From positions 71,438-135,437 of the forward strand of contig JBGQBO010000010.1 in assembly GCA_041494885.1 (NCBI GenBank): a DNA stretch of 64,000 nt, read 5' to 3'. Below the pieces are notes generated by a model. It was not told where the DNA came from. It saw only the letters and a list, made by a program, of their open reading frames with translations, and searched no databases. This DNA is from JAIQFV01 sp041494885 (GTDB taxonomy: Bacteria; Acidobacteriota; Terriglobia; JAIQFV01). Of this stretch, positions 25,190 to 33,656 are shown in pieces (positions within the stretch are counted from its first letter, which is position 1; every line of letters starts with the position of its first letter). The translations under genes and the position numbers were made by a program.

Positions 25190-26425
25190 CTAATTCCTTT
25201 CCACGCCGGGCTTCACCGGCTGGGCCAGGGGATTCCCATCTGCGCGGAGCTTATAGAGCAGCTCGTTCTCTATCTCGCGGCGTGCCTTCGCGATATCAAT
25301 ATTAAAAAGACGCGCGGCGTTTTCTCCGAAGATCTTGTTCTTCACGTCGCGGGTCAGCCGGGGGTAATTCTCCTTCTCCGCCAGCTCCTCGGGAATCTGG
25401 AAGCTTTGGAAGGCCTGAATCTGCCAGTGGGGTGGGCCGATCACCGGAGTATCCGTTCCCCACAAAATGTGCTCCGCACCCAAGCCCTTGATCAGCGTTC
25501 CCATTAAGGTGGCGTACCGGTGAGGGTCAGTCAACATCTTGTGGGCCAGGGTGCCGGTGTCGGCATACACATTATTCACCTTCCTTTTTTTCACCTCTTC
25601 AACCAGTTCGCCGTCGTACGGGAAGGCGCAGTGGAAGGCGACAAAATTCAAGTCGGGGAAGTCGGCGGCTGCATGCACCAGGTCGCCGGGATGACAATAC
25701 TCTTCCAGGAAATTGCCGGGCAGCCCCTTGTGCATGCAAATGTTCTTCACGCCAAGCTTGCGACAGGCCTCAAAGAGGGGATAGGTTTTGTGCTCGTCGT
25801 CCATGACCCACCCGCGCAAGTCCGGTCCCGGCGGATAGAGCTTGAGGCCGTCAATCTTGAGGGTCTCCACCTGATAGCTCAGCGAGTCCACGGCCGATTG
25901 CCCGTCGGGCGGATCGCAGGTACCCAGCACGCGGATACGCGCCGGGGCCATGGAACGGATGAAGGCGGCCTCGCGCGGCGGGAAGAGATCCACGCCATCG
26001 AACGCCCCTTTCATGCCGAAGCTGTTGAGAAACGCAATGTCGGTCTCGCTCTGAAGAAAAATGTCTTCCACCCACATGAGCCGGCCCATATCGGCGATCG
26101 GCACGGGCCGTCCGACAATCCGCGCCCGAGACCCGGCCAGCGCTTTGAGGAAAGCTTCCCCGCGGTCGGTCATCTTCCCGATGCCGCCGGCCCGCCACCA
26201 CACGTGTGTCTGGCTGTCCACCAGTAACGGCGGACGCAGGCCCGGACCGCGCTCGGCGACCTGCCCGACCCCTTCGGAATCGAGAAAGCGCGCGTGGGGC
26301 AAGGGCATACCGCTCGATCGGCTCTGCCAGAGGTTAAGGGCCGTCGCCCCCGCGACAAACTTGAGCATCTCCCGGCGCGTGAACTCCTTCCCGTAATCAG
26401 GCTTGATTTCTTTGACGGGTGCCAT
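25190..26425 (-). CDS. Tat-exported amidohydrolase (ACMSD-like family)
   Basis: A 411-aa protein with an N-terminal twin-arginine signal, FTRREMLKFVAGATAL (Arg17-Arg18). The catalytic domain belongs to the amidohydrolase-2 (ACMSD/2-pyrone-dicarboxylate hydrolase-like) TIM-barrel group: VDSQTHVWW near residue 70, LKIDGLKLYPPGPDLRGW, NICMHKGLPG, FVAFHCAFPY, NVYADTGT and HILWGTDTPVIGP with the conserved metal Asp. Substrate unknown. Export of a metal enzyme through Tat in folded form fits the signal. The ATG has GGAAAGAG upstream. No partner gene. Confidence 0.88.
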   Translation of the reverse strand: MAPVKEIKPDYGKEFTRREMLKFVAGATALNLWQSRSSGMPLPHARFLDSEGVGQVAERGPGLRPPLLVDSQTHVWWRAGGIGKMTDRGEAFLKALAGSRARIVGRPVPIADMGRLMWVEDIFLQSETDIAFLNSFGMKGAFDGVDLFPPREAAFIRSMAPARIRVLGTCDPPDGQSAVDSLSYQVETLKIDGLKLYPPGPDLRGWVMDDEHKTYPLFEACRKLGVKNICMHKGLPGNFLEEYCHPGDLVHAAADFPDLNFVAFHCAFPYDGELVEEVKKRKVNNVYADTGTLAHKMLTDPHRYATLMGTLIKGLGAEHILWGTDTPVIGPPHWQIQAFQSFQIPEELAEKENYPRLTRDVKNKIFGENAARLFNIDIAKARREIENELLYKLRADGNPLAQPVKPGVERN

Positions 26426-26830
26426 GGTCGCTCTTCCTTTCTCTTCGTTTTCGTGTCTCCCTCCAACGTCGGCGGGTGGTGTCCGCCCGGACTCGTCGTC
26501 CTGGACGATGAACTGCTACACGAGCGCCACAAGCCATCGTCGACGTATCAAGTGCTCGAGGGCATGTTCTTGGTCAAGCCGCACCCCACTGCGAAATGGG
26601 AGGATGTGATCCTATGGAATTTTTGAAACCCCGATTATACTCACCTCTCTGAAATGAACAAGGGAAAGACGCGGCGGGAAATGATGAGATCCTCGTAAAA
26701 ACGGACTGGAACGAAGGTTGTCCTCTGGCCCGAAGGAAGAAAGACTTCGGAAGTCCGCCCCATGGGTCTTACCCCAACGGTGTTACAATCCACCGGTTCA
26801 GGACAAATCGATCGCAACAGGCACCCCACG
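26426..26830. other. Intergenic region with a possible small open frame
   Basis: A plus-strand frame ending at TGA 26624-26626 reads as plausible protein over its last 55 or so codons, including LVVLDDELLHERHKP, STYQVLEGMFLVKP and KWEDVILWNF. It has no clear start codon or ribosome binding site, and it runs back into the antisense strand of the amidohydrolase gene. It may be a gene remnant or chance. The rest holds the leader of the ABC transporter gene. Confidence 0.3.
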
Positions 26831-28753
26831 ATGACGAATGAAAACATCGCCCGCTCCCCGTCCCCACCCGCGAAAAAGAAACGGTCCTGGGAGTTGCTGC
26901 CCGACATCATCGCGTTGATCAAGCCGCGACGAGGGATTCTCGCGGTCGGTCTCGTGCTGATGGGAATCAACCGCGTCTCGGGGCTGATTTTGCCGGCCTC
27001 CACGAAGTATCTCATTGACGATGTCATCGGCAAGAAACAGATCCAATTGCTCATGCCCATCGTGTTCGCCGTGGTGGGGGCCACCGTGGTGCAGGGTCTG
27101 ACATCGTTCACGCTGACGCAGTTGCTCTCGAAGTCGGCGCAGAAGATGATCGCCGATCTGCGCCGCCAGGTGCAGGCGCACATTGGGCGGCTTCCGGTGT
27201 CCTTCTACGACGCCAATAAGACGGGGACGTTGGTGTCGCGCATCATGAGCGACGTCGAAGGCGTGCGGAATCTGATCGGGACCGGGCTGGTGGAGTTCGT
27301 GGGGGGGCTGATGACCGCAGCCCTCGCCCTGGTGATTCTGTTGCGCATCAGCGTCACCATGACGGGGGTGGCCTTTGCCGTCTTGCTGGTTTTCGGGGTC
27401 GGACTGAACAAGGCGTTCAAGACGATTCGTCCCATTTTCCGGGCGCGGCCCAAGATCAACGCGGAAGTCACGGGCCGGCTCACCGAATCGCTGGGCGGTG
27501 TTCGCGTGGTGAAAGGCTACCACGCGGAAGAGCGTGAAGAGCGGGTCTTCGCCTCCGGCGTCCAGCGCCTGCTCGACAACGTGCTCAAGACGCTGACCGC
27601 CACGTCATTGATGAGCCTCTCCGCGACGGCCCTGATGGGGATGGTGAGCGCCGCGATTATGCTCCTGGGCGCACATCGGATCCTTTCCGGCAGCATGACG
27701 CTCGGCACTTTCATCACCTACACGATTTTTTTGGGCATGCTGGTCGCGCCCGTGTTCCAGATCGTGGCCATTGGTACACAAATCACTGAAGCCATCGCGG
27801 GGCTCGAACGTACGCGCGAAATCCTGAACGAGAGGCCCGAAGATGATGACCCCCGGAGAATCGTTTGCCTCGACCGCCTCCGCGGCCAGGTGGTCTTCGA
27901 GGAAGTGAGTTTCGCCTACGACTCAGGGAAGCCGGTCTTGATGGACATCCACTTCGAGTCTGAGCCCGGCACGGTGACGGCCTTGGTGGGGCCTTCGGGC
28001 GCGGGGAAGTCCACCGTGATCGGGCTGATCGCGGCGTTCTATGTGCCGACGGGAGGCCGCGTGCTGGTGGACGGCGTTGACCTGGCGCACGCGCGGCTCA
28101 ACTCGTACCGCACGCAACTCGGCGTGGTTCTTCAAGAGACGTTTCTCTTCGACGGCTCCATTCGCGAAAATGTTTCTTTTGGCCGCCCCGAAGCGAGCGA
28201 AGAAGAAATTCTAGCCGCGTGCCGTATCGCCCGCGTGGAGGAATTCGCGGAGACGTTTGAGAACAAGTACGACACGGTGGTGGGCGAGCGCGGCGTCAAG
28301 CTTTCGGGAGGCCAGAAGCAGCGCGTCTCCATCGCCCGCGCTATTCTCGCTGATCCGCGCATCCTTATCCTCGATGAGGCCACCTCGAGCCTGGACTCGG
28401 AATCCGAGGCACTGATCCAGGAGGGGTTGCGCTACCTGATGCAAGGGCGGACCACCTTCGTCATCGCCCACCGTTTATCCACCATCCGGCGCGCCGACCA
28501 GATCCTGGTCATCGAGGCCGGCCGGATCATCGAACGGGGCACCCACGCCTCGCTCTACGCCGCCGGCGGCCGCTACTACGACCTGTATACCAAGCAGCAC
28601 GGCGTGGAGGCGAATCTTTTTCTGGCTCCGGGTGAAGGGGCGGGTGAACCAGGTGAGACGGGCGCTGCCGCTGAACTCGAGACCAGCCCCGCCGGACAGA
28701 AAGACTCGGGGCTCCCGGAAGCCATCCGCCTGATCCGTGAACGCCGGCCGTAG
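26831..28753 (+). CDS. ABC exporter (fused membrane and ATPase domains, MsbA-like)
   Basis: A 640-aa half-transporter, starting at ATG 26831 (the frame extends to 26762). A six-helix ABC exporter membrane domain (about 30-320; LILPASTKYLIDDVIG, PVSFYDANKTGTLVSRIMSDVEGVR) is followed by an ATPase domain. Walker A is GPSGAGKST, the Q-loop is VLQETFLFDGSI, the signature is LSGGQKQR, Walker B is ILILDEATSSLD and the H-loop is IAHRLST. It works as a dimer in the inner membrane to export lipids, peptides or drugs; the cargo is unknown. The last ~45 residues are a Gly/Ala/Glu-rich tail. No partner half is adjacent, so a homodimer is likely. Confidence 0.93.
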   Translation: MTNENIARSPSPPAKKKRSWELLPDIIALIKPRRGILAVGLVLMGINRVSGLILPASTKYLIDDVIGKKQIQLLMPIVFAVVGATVVQGLTSFTLTQLLSKSAQKMIADLRRQVQAHIGRLPVSFYDANKTGTLVSRIMSDVEGVRNLIGTGLVEFVGGLMTAALALVILLRISVTMTGVAFAVLLVFGVGLNKAFKTIRPIFRARPKINAEVTGRLTESLGGVRVVKGYHAEEREERVFASGVQRLLDNVLKTLTATSLMSLSATALMGMVSAAIMLLGAHRILSGSMTLGTFITYTIFLGMLVAPVFQIVAIGTQITEAIAGLERTREILNERPEDDDPRRIVCLDRLRGQVVFEEVSFAYDSGKPVLMDIHFESEPGTVTALVGPSGAGKSTVIGLIAAFYVPTGGRVLVDGVDLAHARLNSYRTQLGVVLQETFLFDGSIRENVSFGRPEASEEEILAACRIARVEEFAETFENKYDTVVGERGVKLSGGQKQRVSIARAILADPRILILDEATSSLDSESEALIQEGLRYLMQGRTTFVIAHRLSTIRRADQILVIEAGRIIERGTHASLYAAGGRYYDLYTKQHGVEANLFLAPGEGAGEPGETGAAAELETSPAGQKDSGLPEAIRLIRERRP

Positions 28754-28851
28754 TCTTGGTCATGGGACGCGAAGCTTAAATTGAGTGGTATGGCGAAAAC
28801 ATGGATTGCGGGGTAGACCTGCGCCACTCATTCCATTAACTCAAAAAAGCT

Positions 28852-28881
28852 TTTACATGGCACCGTCATACACCGTATTAT
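28852..28881 (+). promoter_or_regulatory. Promoter of the toxin-antitoxin pair, probably leaderless
   Basis: TTTACA (28852-28857) and TATTAT (28876-28881) with an 18-nt spacer would start transcription near 28888, only about 2 nt before the antitoxin ATG (28890). No ribosome binding site is visible, which fits a leaderless mRNA. The word CGTCATA occurs at 28864-28870 and 28884-28890, two turns apart, and could be operator half-sites for the antitoxin. Confidence 0.4.
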
Positions 28882-28889
28882 ATCGTCAT

Positions 28890-29132
28890 ATGGACAAACA
28901 GACCGTCAGCTTCCGATTGGATTCCGACAAAGTAAGCACCCTCGACACTTTAGCCGAGGCCCTCGACCGCGACCGCAGCTACTTGCTCAATGAGGCGGTG
29001 GCTGCCTACCTTGATGTTCAGCAATGGCAGATGGATCAGATTAAAGAAGGCCTCCGGCAGGCCGATGGCGGAAAACTCATTGAGCACCGGAAAGTCACCA
29101 AGATGGCTGCCGGCTGGCGGCGACACCGGTGA
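28890..29132 (+). CDS. Ribbon-helix-helix antitoxin (CopG/ParD-like)
   Basis: An 80-aa protein. The N-terminal strand MDKQTVSFRLDSDK and helices LDTLAEALDRDRSYLLNEAVAAYLDVQ form a ribbon-helix-helix DNA-binding dimer, as in CopG/ParD/RelB-type antitoxins. The C-terminal part (QIKEGLRQADGGKLIEHRKV) would wrap the toxin. Its TGA overlaps the GTG start of the toxin by 4 nt, showing translational coupling. The ATG at 28890 is chosen because the upstream frame lacks protein-like content. Likely autorepressor of its own promoter. Confidence 0.9.
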   Translation: MDKQTVSFRLDSDKVSTLDTLAEALDRDRSYLLNEAVAAYLDVQQWQMDQIKEGLRQADGGKLIEHRKVTKMAAGWRRHR

Positions 29133-29413
29133 AATTGCGCTGGACGCCTTTGGCGGTCGGACACCTGAAGTCCGCCTATGAGTATGTCGCTAAGGAAAGT
29201 CCGAGCGCGGCGGAGAAGCTGATCCAACGCATTCTCGCGGCCGTCACTGTGTTGGAAGAACATCCCCATCTCGGCCGTGTGGGGCGCGTTGAGGGAACCC
29301 GTGAATTCATCATCGCCGGTACACCCTTTGTCGTCCCCTACCGCATTCGGCGGGACCAAGTAGAGATCCTTGCGGTGCTACATGCCGCGCGGCGCTGGCC
29401 AGAGAGTTTCTAA
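29129..29413 (+). CDS. RelE/ParE-superfamily toxin
   Basis: A 94-aa toxin starting at GTG 29129, overlapping the antitoxin stop by 4 nt. Motifs match the ParE/RelE fold: LRWTPLAVGHLKSAYEYVAKESPSAAEKLI, LEEHPHLGRVGRVEGTREFII and VPYRIRRDQVEILAVLHAARRWPE. The sequence is closer to ParE/RelE-like plasmid-stabilisation toxins than to mRNA-cleaving RelE, so gyrase or ribosome could be the target; this cannot be decided from sequence. The module is complete and intact. Confidence 0.9.
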   Translation: MKLRWTPLAVGHLKSAYEYVAKESPSAAEKLIQRILAAVTVLEEHPHLGRVGRVEGTREFIIAGTPFVVPYRIRRDQVEILAVLHAARRWPESF

Positions 29414-29529
29414 GACCCCGCCATTCTGCCATGTGGCGGCCTGGCCCATGACTGCATGGGCAGTATCCCATACCCTTCGGGACAGTCACCCCTTTCTCTC
29501 AACAAACAGATGACTGTCCTGATATCCCC

Positions 29530-30102
29530 TCACCGAGGGGGCGGCGCAGGGGCGGGGGGTGCAGCCGGAGTGGGTGCTGGAGGGCCGAATCCTCGCCCGC
29601 CACGGAACGGCGCAATTCCCGGTTGGTCTTGAAGCTTTTTCCACTGGTCGACAGTGAGTACGCGGCGTACCGCGAGAAGCATCTGGGCATTCGATTTTTC
29701 GAGGCTCGCTCTGGCCTGAGCAACTTTGTCGATCTGGGCGAGCACCTGAGCTTCATTCGGCTGATCCGCTTCAATCAGTGGCTCAAGAATCGCTTCCTGC
29801 TTATCTAAATCGGCATGCCGATCGATCAGTTGGATGCGGTGATCTTGAAAGATCTTTTCGATACTCTGGACCTGGTCGTCTTTGACCCCGATCTTCTGCA
29901 TCAATTCGGAGTTTTTCCACCACTTTCCGGGACCCTGGAAGCCCATGCCAGGGGGAGGGGTGCTGGAACGGCGCATCGCCGGGGGGGCCATGCGGCTGCG
30001 GCCCTGCGCCTCGGGAGGTGGCGGGGCTTCCTGGGCCAGGATCAACTCACTAAACGAAATGATGAAGATGAGTGCGGCGAACAGGACGATTGATTTTTTC
30101 AT
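29530..30102 (-). CDS. Spy/CpxP-like periplasmic protein
   Basis: A 190-aa product from ATG 30102 with AAGGAGT just upstream. A signal peptide (MKKSIVLFAALIFIISFSELILAQ) leads a helical core: WWKNSELMQKIGVKDDQVQSIEKIF, DRHADLDKQEAILEPLI, AQIDKVAQARASLEKSNAQMLLAVRRVLTVDQWKKL. This is the LTxxQ-type repeat helix of Spy/CpxP/ZraP-like periplasmic chaperones or metal sensors. The tail is Pro/Gly/Ala rich. It lies 1 nt after the anti-sigma factor stop and ends a three-gene envelope-stress-type operon. Confidence 0.82.
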   Translation of the reverse strand: MKKSIVLFAALIFIISFSELILAQEAPPPPEAQGRSRMAPPAMRRSSTPPPGMGFQGPGKWWKNSELMQKIGVKDDQVQSIEKIFQDHRIQLIDRHADLDKQEAILEPLIEADQPNEAQVLAQIDKVAQARASLEKSNAQMLLAVRRVLTVDQWKKLQDQPGIAPFRGGRGFGPPAPTPAAPPAPAPPPR

Positions 30103-30103
30103 T

Positions 30104-30601
30104 TCACTGGACTCCTTCTTTTGAATTGCTCTTCGAGGGTTGATTGGTTTTCCGGGTGAGGATCTCATTCCGCTCTTCGGCGATCAGCACGGCCGGGGCC
30201 AGGGCTTCGGGAAACTCCCGGGAGACGTCTCCTTGAACTTGCTGCAACAAAATTTCATCGGCAGCCTCGGTGGTGCCATACCGGGGAATCTTTGGAGTGC
30301 GCATCAGGAGCAGGACGGCCACCAACACCCCGAGCAGTGCCGTTGCCCAGATCCAGTAACCTGAGGGAGACCAGCGTCCCGCTGCGAGACGTTCCCCGAT
30401 GGTGATCTGCTGCCTTCTCCAGTAGCGGTCATCCTGTTGTGCCATGGCGTGGATCGAATCGCGAAACCCAGAGAGTGTCTTCTGTAAGCCCTCTGCCTCG
30501 GAGCGGCAATCCTCACAGGACTCAAGATGGAGTCTCACGCCTTCCTCATGGGTACCAGACACCCATTCGGTGATTTGATCCCGGCTGAGATGGTTATTCA
30601 T
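30104..30601 (-). CDS. Membrane anti-sigma factor (zinc-finger type)
   Basis: A 165-aa protein starting at ATG 30601 with AAGGAG upstream; the start lies within the last codons of the sigma factor gene (8-nt overlap). The N-terminal cytoplasmic domain has the HLESCEDC zinc motif of anti-sigma ZAS domains. A single membrane helix follows (YWIWATALLGVLVAVLLLM, about 92-110), then a periplasmic or outer tail of ~55 residues. It should hold the upstream ECF sigma factor inactive until a signal arrives. Confidence 0.88.
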   Translation of the reverse strand: MNNHLSRDQITEWVSGTHEEGVRLHLESCEDCRSEAEGLQKTLSGFRDSIHAMAQQDDRYWRRQQITIGERLAAGRWSPSGYWIWATALLGVLVAVLLLMRTPKIPRYGTTEAADEILLQQVQGDVSREFPEALAPAVLIAEERNEILTRKTNQPSKSNSKEGVQ

Positions 30602-31190
30602 TGTGGGCTCCTTCCTTGAGTCGCTGCCGGACCGCATTGACCGCACGGAACAAATGCGCCTTGACCGTTCCCACTTTCAAAGAGGTCGCCTCCGCGATTT
30701 CCTCCAGGGTCATTTCCTCAACAAAGCGGAAGATGAAGACCGCACGCTGCCGTGGGGAGAGCGCCTTGATGGCAGACCAGACTCGAGTCATATCCTCTTG
30801 TAGCAGGAGCATCTTCTCAGGGGAGGCGTGGGAGTCGGGCAGCCGTTCTCCGGCCTCCGAAGCATCGTCTGCGCTCGAAAACAGCCTCTGCCAGAAGACC
30901 CGAAGCCGGCTTCGCCGATGATCACGAGCCAGATTGACGGCGATCTTAAAGAGCCAAATCCCCGCGCTCGATTCGCCCCTGAAGGAGGCACGATTCCGGT
31001 ACGCCCTAAAGAAGCACTCTTGCGTCAAAGTCTCGGCCGCATCGGGGTCGTGAACCATGCCGAGCAGAACGCGATAGATGCGCCGCTGATGCTGCCGGAC
31101 CAGGAGGTTGAAATCATCCAGTTCTGCCATGCCAAGGCTTGCCTTCTCCTGAACGGTGCTCACAACAGCTCCCTCTTCATTCTGCCCCAT
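30594..31190 (-). CDS. ECF-type RNA polymerase sigma factor
   Basis: A 198-aa sigma-70 factor of the ECF class from ATG 31190 (GGGAGAGG upstream; the frame continues to 31307). Region 2 shows LLVRQHQRRIYRVLLGMVHDPDAAETLTQECFFRAYR and GIWLFKIAVNLARDHRR; region 4 shows LSPRQRAVFIFRFVEEMTLEEIAEATSLKVGTVKAHLFRAVNAVRQRL. It directs polymerase to stress or envelope genes and is expected to control its own operon. Overlaps the anti-sigma gene. Confidence 0.93.
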   Translation of the reverse strand: MGQNEEGAVVSTVQEKASLGMAELDDFNLLVRQHQRRIYRVLLGMVHDPDAAETLTQECFFRAYRNRASFRGESSAGIWLFKIAVNLARDHRRSRLRVFWQRLFSSADDASEAGERLPDSHASPEKMLLLQEDMTRVWSAIKALSPRQRAVFIFRFVEEMTLEEIAEATSLKVGTVKAHLFRAVNAVRQRLKEGAHNE

Positions 31191-31233
31191 TTCCTCTCCC
31201 TGTTGGATAGAGACGAATCCTTTCAGGAAAGGA

Positions 31234-31410
31234 TTACATGTTTTCGGCAATGACCGGATCTGGTTCCCTCGGCCGGTCCGCGTCCCTTGGCGTTCGTCCG
31301 CGTCCAACGAATTTCAAGTTATGGGGACGACCCCCTTCTATGCGGGCACGCTCAACGGCGTCATCCGCCAGCGCAATCATGTTTTCTGCTAGCGTCAAAG
31401 CCACCGTCAC
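31234..31410 (-). CDS. Possible 58-aa small protein upstream of the sigma factor
   Basis: An open frame from GTG 31408-31410 to TAA 31234-31236 reads MTVALTLAENMIALADD, ERARIEGGRPHNLKFVG and ends VIAENM. The composition is protein-like and the frame is closed immediately upstream of the GTG by TAG. There is no ribosome binding site, so it may be a gene remnant. The rest of this 428-base gap (31191-31618) shows nothing else. Confidence 0.25.
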   Translation of the reverse strand: MTVALTLAENMIALADDAVERARIEGGRPHNLKFVGRGRTPRDADRPREPDPVIAENM

Positions 31411-31618
31411 CTACGGGCAAGATAGAAGCGCGCAGTGATGTGATTTGATTAACCCGGATGCTTGAAGTCAGTGGCCGGCCTCGCGGAGTCAGCAGAGTTT
31501 GTTGGATTTTGGCCACGAACCTCCCTATCTCACCTTTGCTGCCTGAAAGATGATGTCAAGGTCCAACAGCTTTCAAAGGGCGCGCCGCGCTGAAGGGACT
31601 AGCGCACCATTGGAGTTG

Positions 31619-32641
31619 TCATCTTTCGGACACATACCGCGTCACTTTGCCTTTTTCGATGATAAATTTTTTGTCGCTACACTTGTATATGGTGGACACC
31701 TCATTCCCGGTCGCTGAAATCACAAAACCCGCTTTCACCAGCTCTCCTCTGACCATGCTGCTCACACATGCCAGCTTGACCATCTCTTCGGACATACCCA
31801 CGGCGACCTCGCCCTCTTCAATCAACTTCCAGATCGCCTCACTCCATCCCGGATGCGCTTTTCTTGGATCCTCGAGAGAGAAGATTTCAGTGTACGGTCT
31901 GCCGTAGCCCCCGAGGCCGTGAAACTTGGAATCAAAATGAAGGCCTTCGGAAACGGAATAAACCGGACCTTCTCTTCCTCCTTCCGTTCTGGCATAGATG
32001 AACAGCGGGTGACTTTCGTCACCAAACTCCACACGCGTGACGGTGACCTTTTGAAGTTTCTTGAGGCGAAGTCTTTCCTCGCTTCTGAAGTAGTGACAGG
32101 GATCGGTGGTCGTTGAAATCTCGTTGTACTCACTCCTGGACCAAAGAGGCCGTCCCACAAGCGCCCTCGCGGCTTCCAGTTCAGACTGGAAACCCAGACC
32201 TTCCCCACCCACCGCGATAATCTTTTCTCCAGATTTCTCGAATTGAATCACAATCTCCATGCTGTGACCGCGGCCCGGGGTGGGACTGGCTTCCAAAACG
32301 ACTCCGCTTTGTCCGGCGTATTGATTCATCGATAATCGTTTTTCCCTCTTCAGGTCATCAAAGGCATACAACCGAAAGGGCGCACCATCCTTTCGCGCCG
32401 TGGGACAGAGGACGGGCTCTGCTCCCAGGATGGTGACCTTTTCCCCCTTCAGCAGAGAGAGTTTTTCTGCTAGCCTTTCTGCCTCCGTCTTTTCTTGATT
32501 GGCATCTCCAGTACCAGCCCTAGCGTTCAGCGCCATTAAAGGATCCCCCAAACTTAACAGATCCTTTGTTTTTGCCAAATCCAAGCTCGAGGATGCGAGA
32601 AACATTGCGCAGAAGATCCAAACGCCTGTCTTTGATAACAT
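31619..32641 (-). CDS. Secreted hypothetical protein with BamE-like C-terminal part
   Basis: A 340-aa protein with an N-terminal hydrophobic signal (VWIFCAMFLASSSLDL). The middle has a compact domain (GEKVTILGAEPVLCPTARKDGAPFRLYAFDD, MEIVIQFEKSGEKIIAVGGEGLGF). The last ~75 residues (AIWKLIEEGEVAVGMSEEMVKLACVSS, ISATGNEVSTIYKC, FIIEKGKVTRYV) follow the SmpA/BamE pattern of a helix after VGMS, then strands ending in GKVT. No specific function is recognised. Monocistronic. Confidence 0.6.
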   Translation of the reverse strand: MLSKTGVWIFCAMFLASSSLDLAKTKDLLSLGDPLMALNARAGTGDANQEKTEAERLAEKLSLLKGEKVTILGAEPVLCPTARKDGAPFRLYAFDDLKREKRLSMNQYAGQSGVVLEASPTPGRGHSMEIVIQFEKSGEKIIAVGGEGLGFQSELEAARALVGRPLWSRSEYNEISTTTDPCHYFRSEERLRLKKLQKVTVTRVEFGDESHPLFIYARTEGGREGPVYSVSEGLHFDSKFHGLGGYGRPYTEIFSLEDPRKAHPGWSEAIWKLIEEGEVAVGMSEEMVKLACVSSMVRGELVKAGFVISATGNEVSTIYKCSDKKFIIEKGKVTRYVSER

Positions 32642-32909
32642 GGCAGACCTCTCCTTTCGGGGAATGGTTATCTGATTCTGTTGGAGATCATAAAGTACGA
32701 AAAGTGAAGGGCGTCCAGAAACCCGTAAGCGTCAAATATTTCCATTTTCCATCTGGGATTGGGTTTGATCGAAGAACCCCGCGAACGTTTTGATCTTCTC
32801 TGTGTTTTTCAGGCCTGCTCGGGGCGAATCGGAAGGGCCTGCTCCCTGAGAAGAACCCACTCACTGGGGGTTTTTCAAGAAGCGAGGGCGGATCTTCAAG
32901 GTCACTTCT

Positions 32910-33329
32910 TTATTTCTTGAACAGGTCATCGAACGCCTTGCGAGGATCGTCGGCCCGGGAAGGGCCGGAGGTGGTTTCGCGCTCGCTCGTCACGCGAGGC
33001 TCGTAGAACGTGCATTCGTTGCGGGCGTCTTTCTTCGAGATCCGCTCTTTAATGGGCCGGCTGCATTCCAAAGGCGCCGGGGGCTCAAAGTAAGTGCACT
33101 GCTTGCAGCTATGGAGTTCGAAGCCGCAACGCGGGCATTTCCCGGAGTAGTCTGAATCTGTGGGGAGGATGGCGCCACACCCGGCGCAGCGGACAATAGA
33201 TTGCCTCCCGGGCATGTTCAGTGTTCGCGGGCCAAAGCTCTCGGGCCTGGACGTTGGCGCCTGCCCGGGCCGCTTTTCACGCTGGCCCGAATCCTGGTAC
33301 CCTCGCTGTCGATACTTGCGGTCTGACAT
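32910..33329 (-). CDS. Zinc-ribbon protein of unknown function
   Basis: A 139-aa hydrophilic protein. After a basic, disordered N-terminus come two metal-binding modules. The first is a zinc ribbon, CAGCG with CPRCG (about 48-70). The second is CKQCTYFEPP...LECS with a further Cys in NECTFYEP (about 75-110). The C-terminus ends ADDPRKAFDDLFKK, a motif that often ends such small acidobacterial zinc-ribbon proteins. Nucleic-acid or protein contact is possible; no specific role is known. Confidence 0.65.
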   Translation of the reverse strand: MSDRKYRQRGYQDSGQREKRPGQAPTSRPESFGPRTLNMPGRQSIVRCAGCGAILPTDSDYSGKCPRCGFELHSCKQCTYFEPPAPLECSRPIKERISKKDARNECTFYEPRVTSERETTSGPSRADDPRKAFDDLFKK

Positions 33330-33656
33330 GAGCTTCCTGCTTCTTCCCTACAACACAATGCGGGATTTTAATGTGGAACTCAGTTCGGCGGTATGGCTGG
33401 CCTGCCCCCATCATATTTTTTGATTCCCGGTATTGCAACCAGTTTCTTGGATCCTTGGAACAGAGAGGATCTGATCCCAAAGGCGCATGGTAAGGCGTTC
33501 CTGGCAAACCGACTTCCGTAGTCATTCCCCCTGGAATTTCAACCCTCTGTTTCAGGGGCTCGGTTGCATTCCATCGGAGGGGGTCGTTGTGACCGCAACG
33601 GCAACTCCGACTGAATTTTGCCGGCGTTGTCGTATTGTCTCTCTCCGAGCCGTTTT
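33330..33656. other. Intergenic gap, nothing recognised
   Basis: A 129-codon minus-strand frame (33277-33666) crosses the gap and overlaps both neighbours' ends. It has no motif or ribosome binding site and is not called. Confidence 0.35.
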
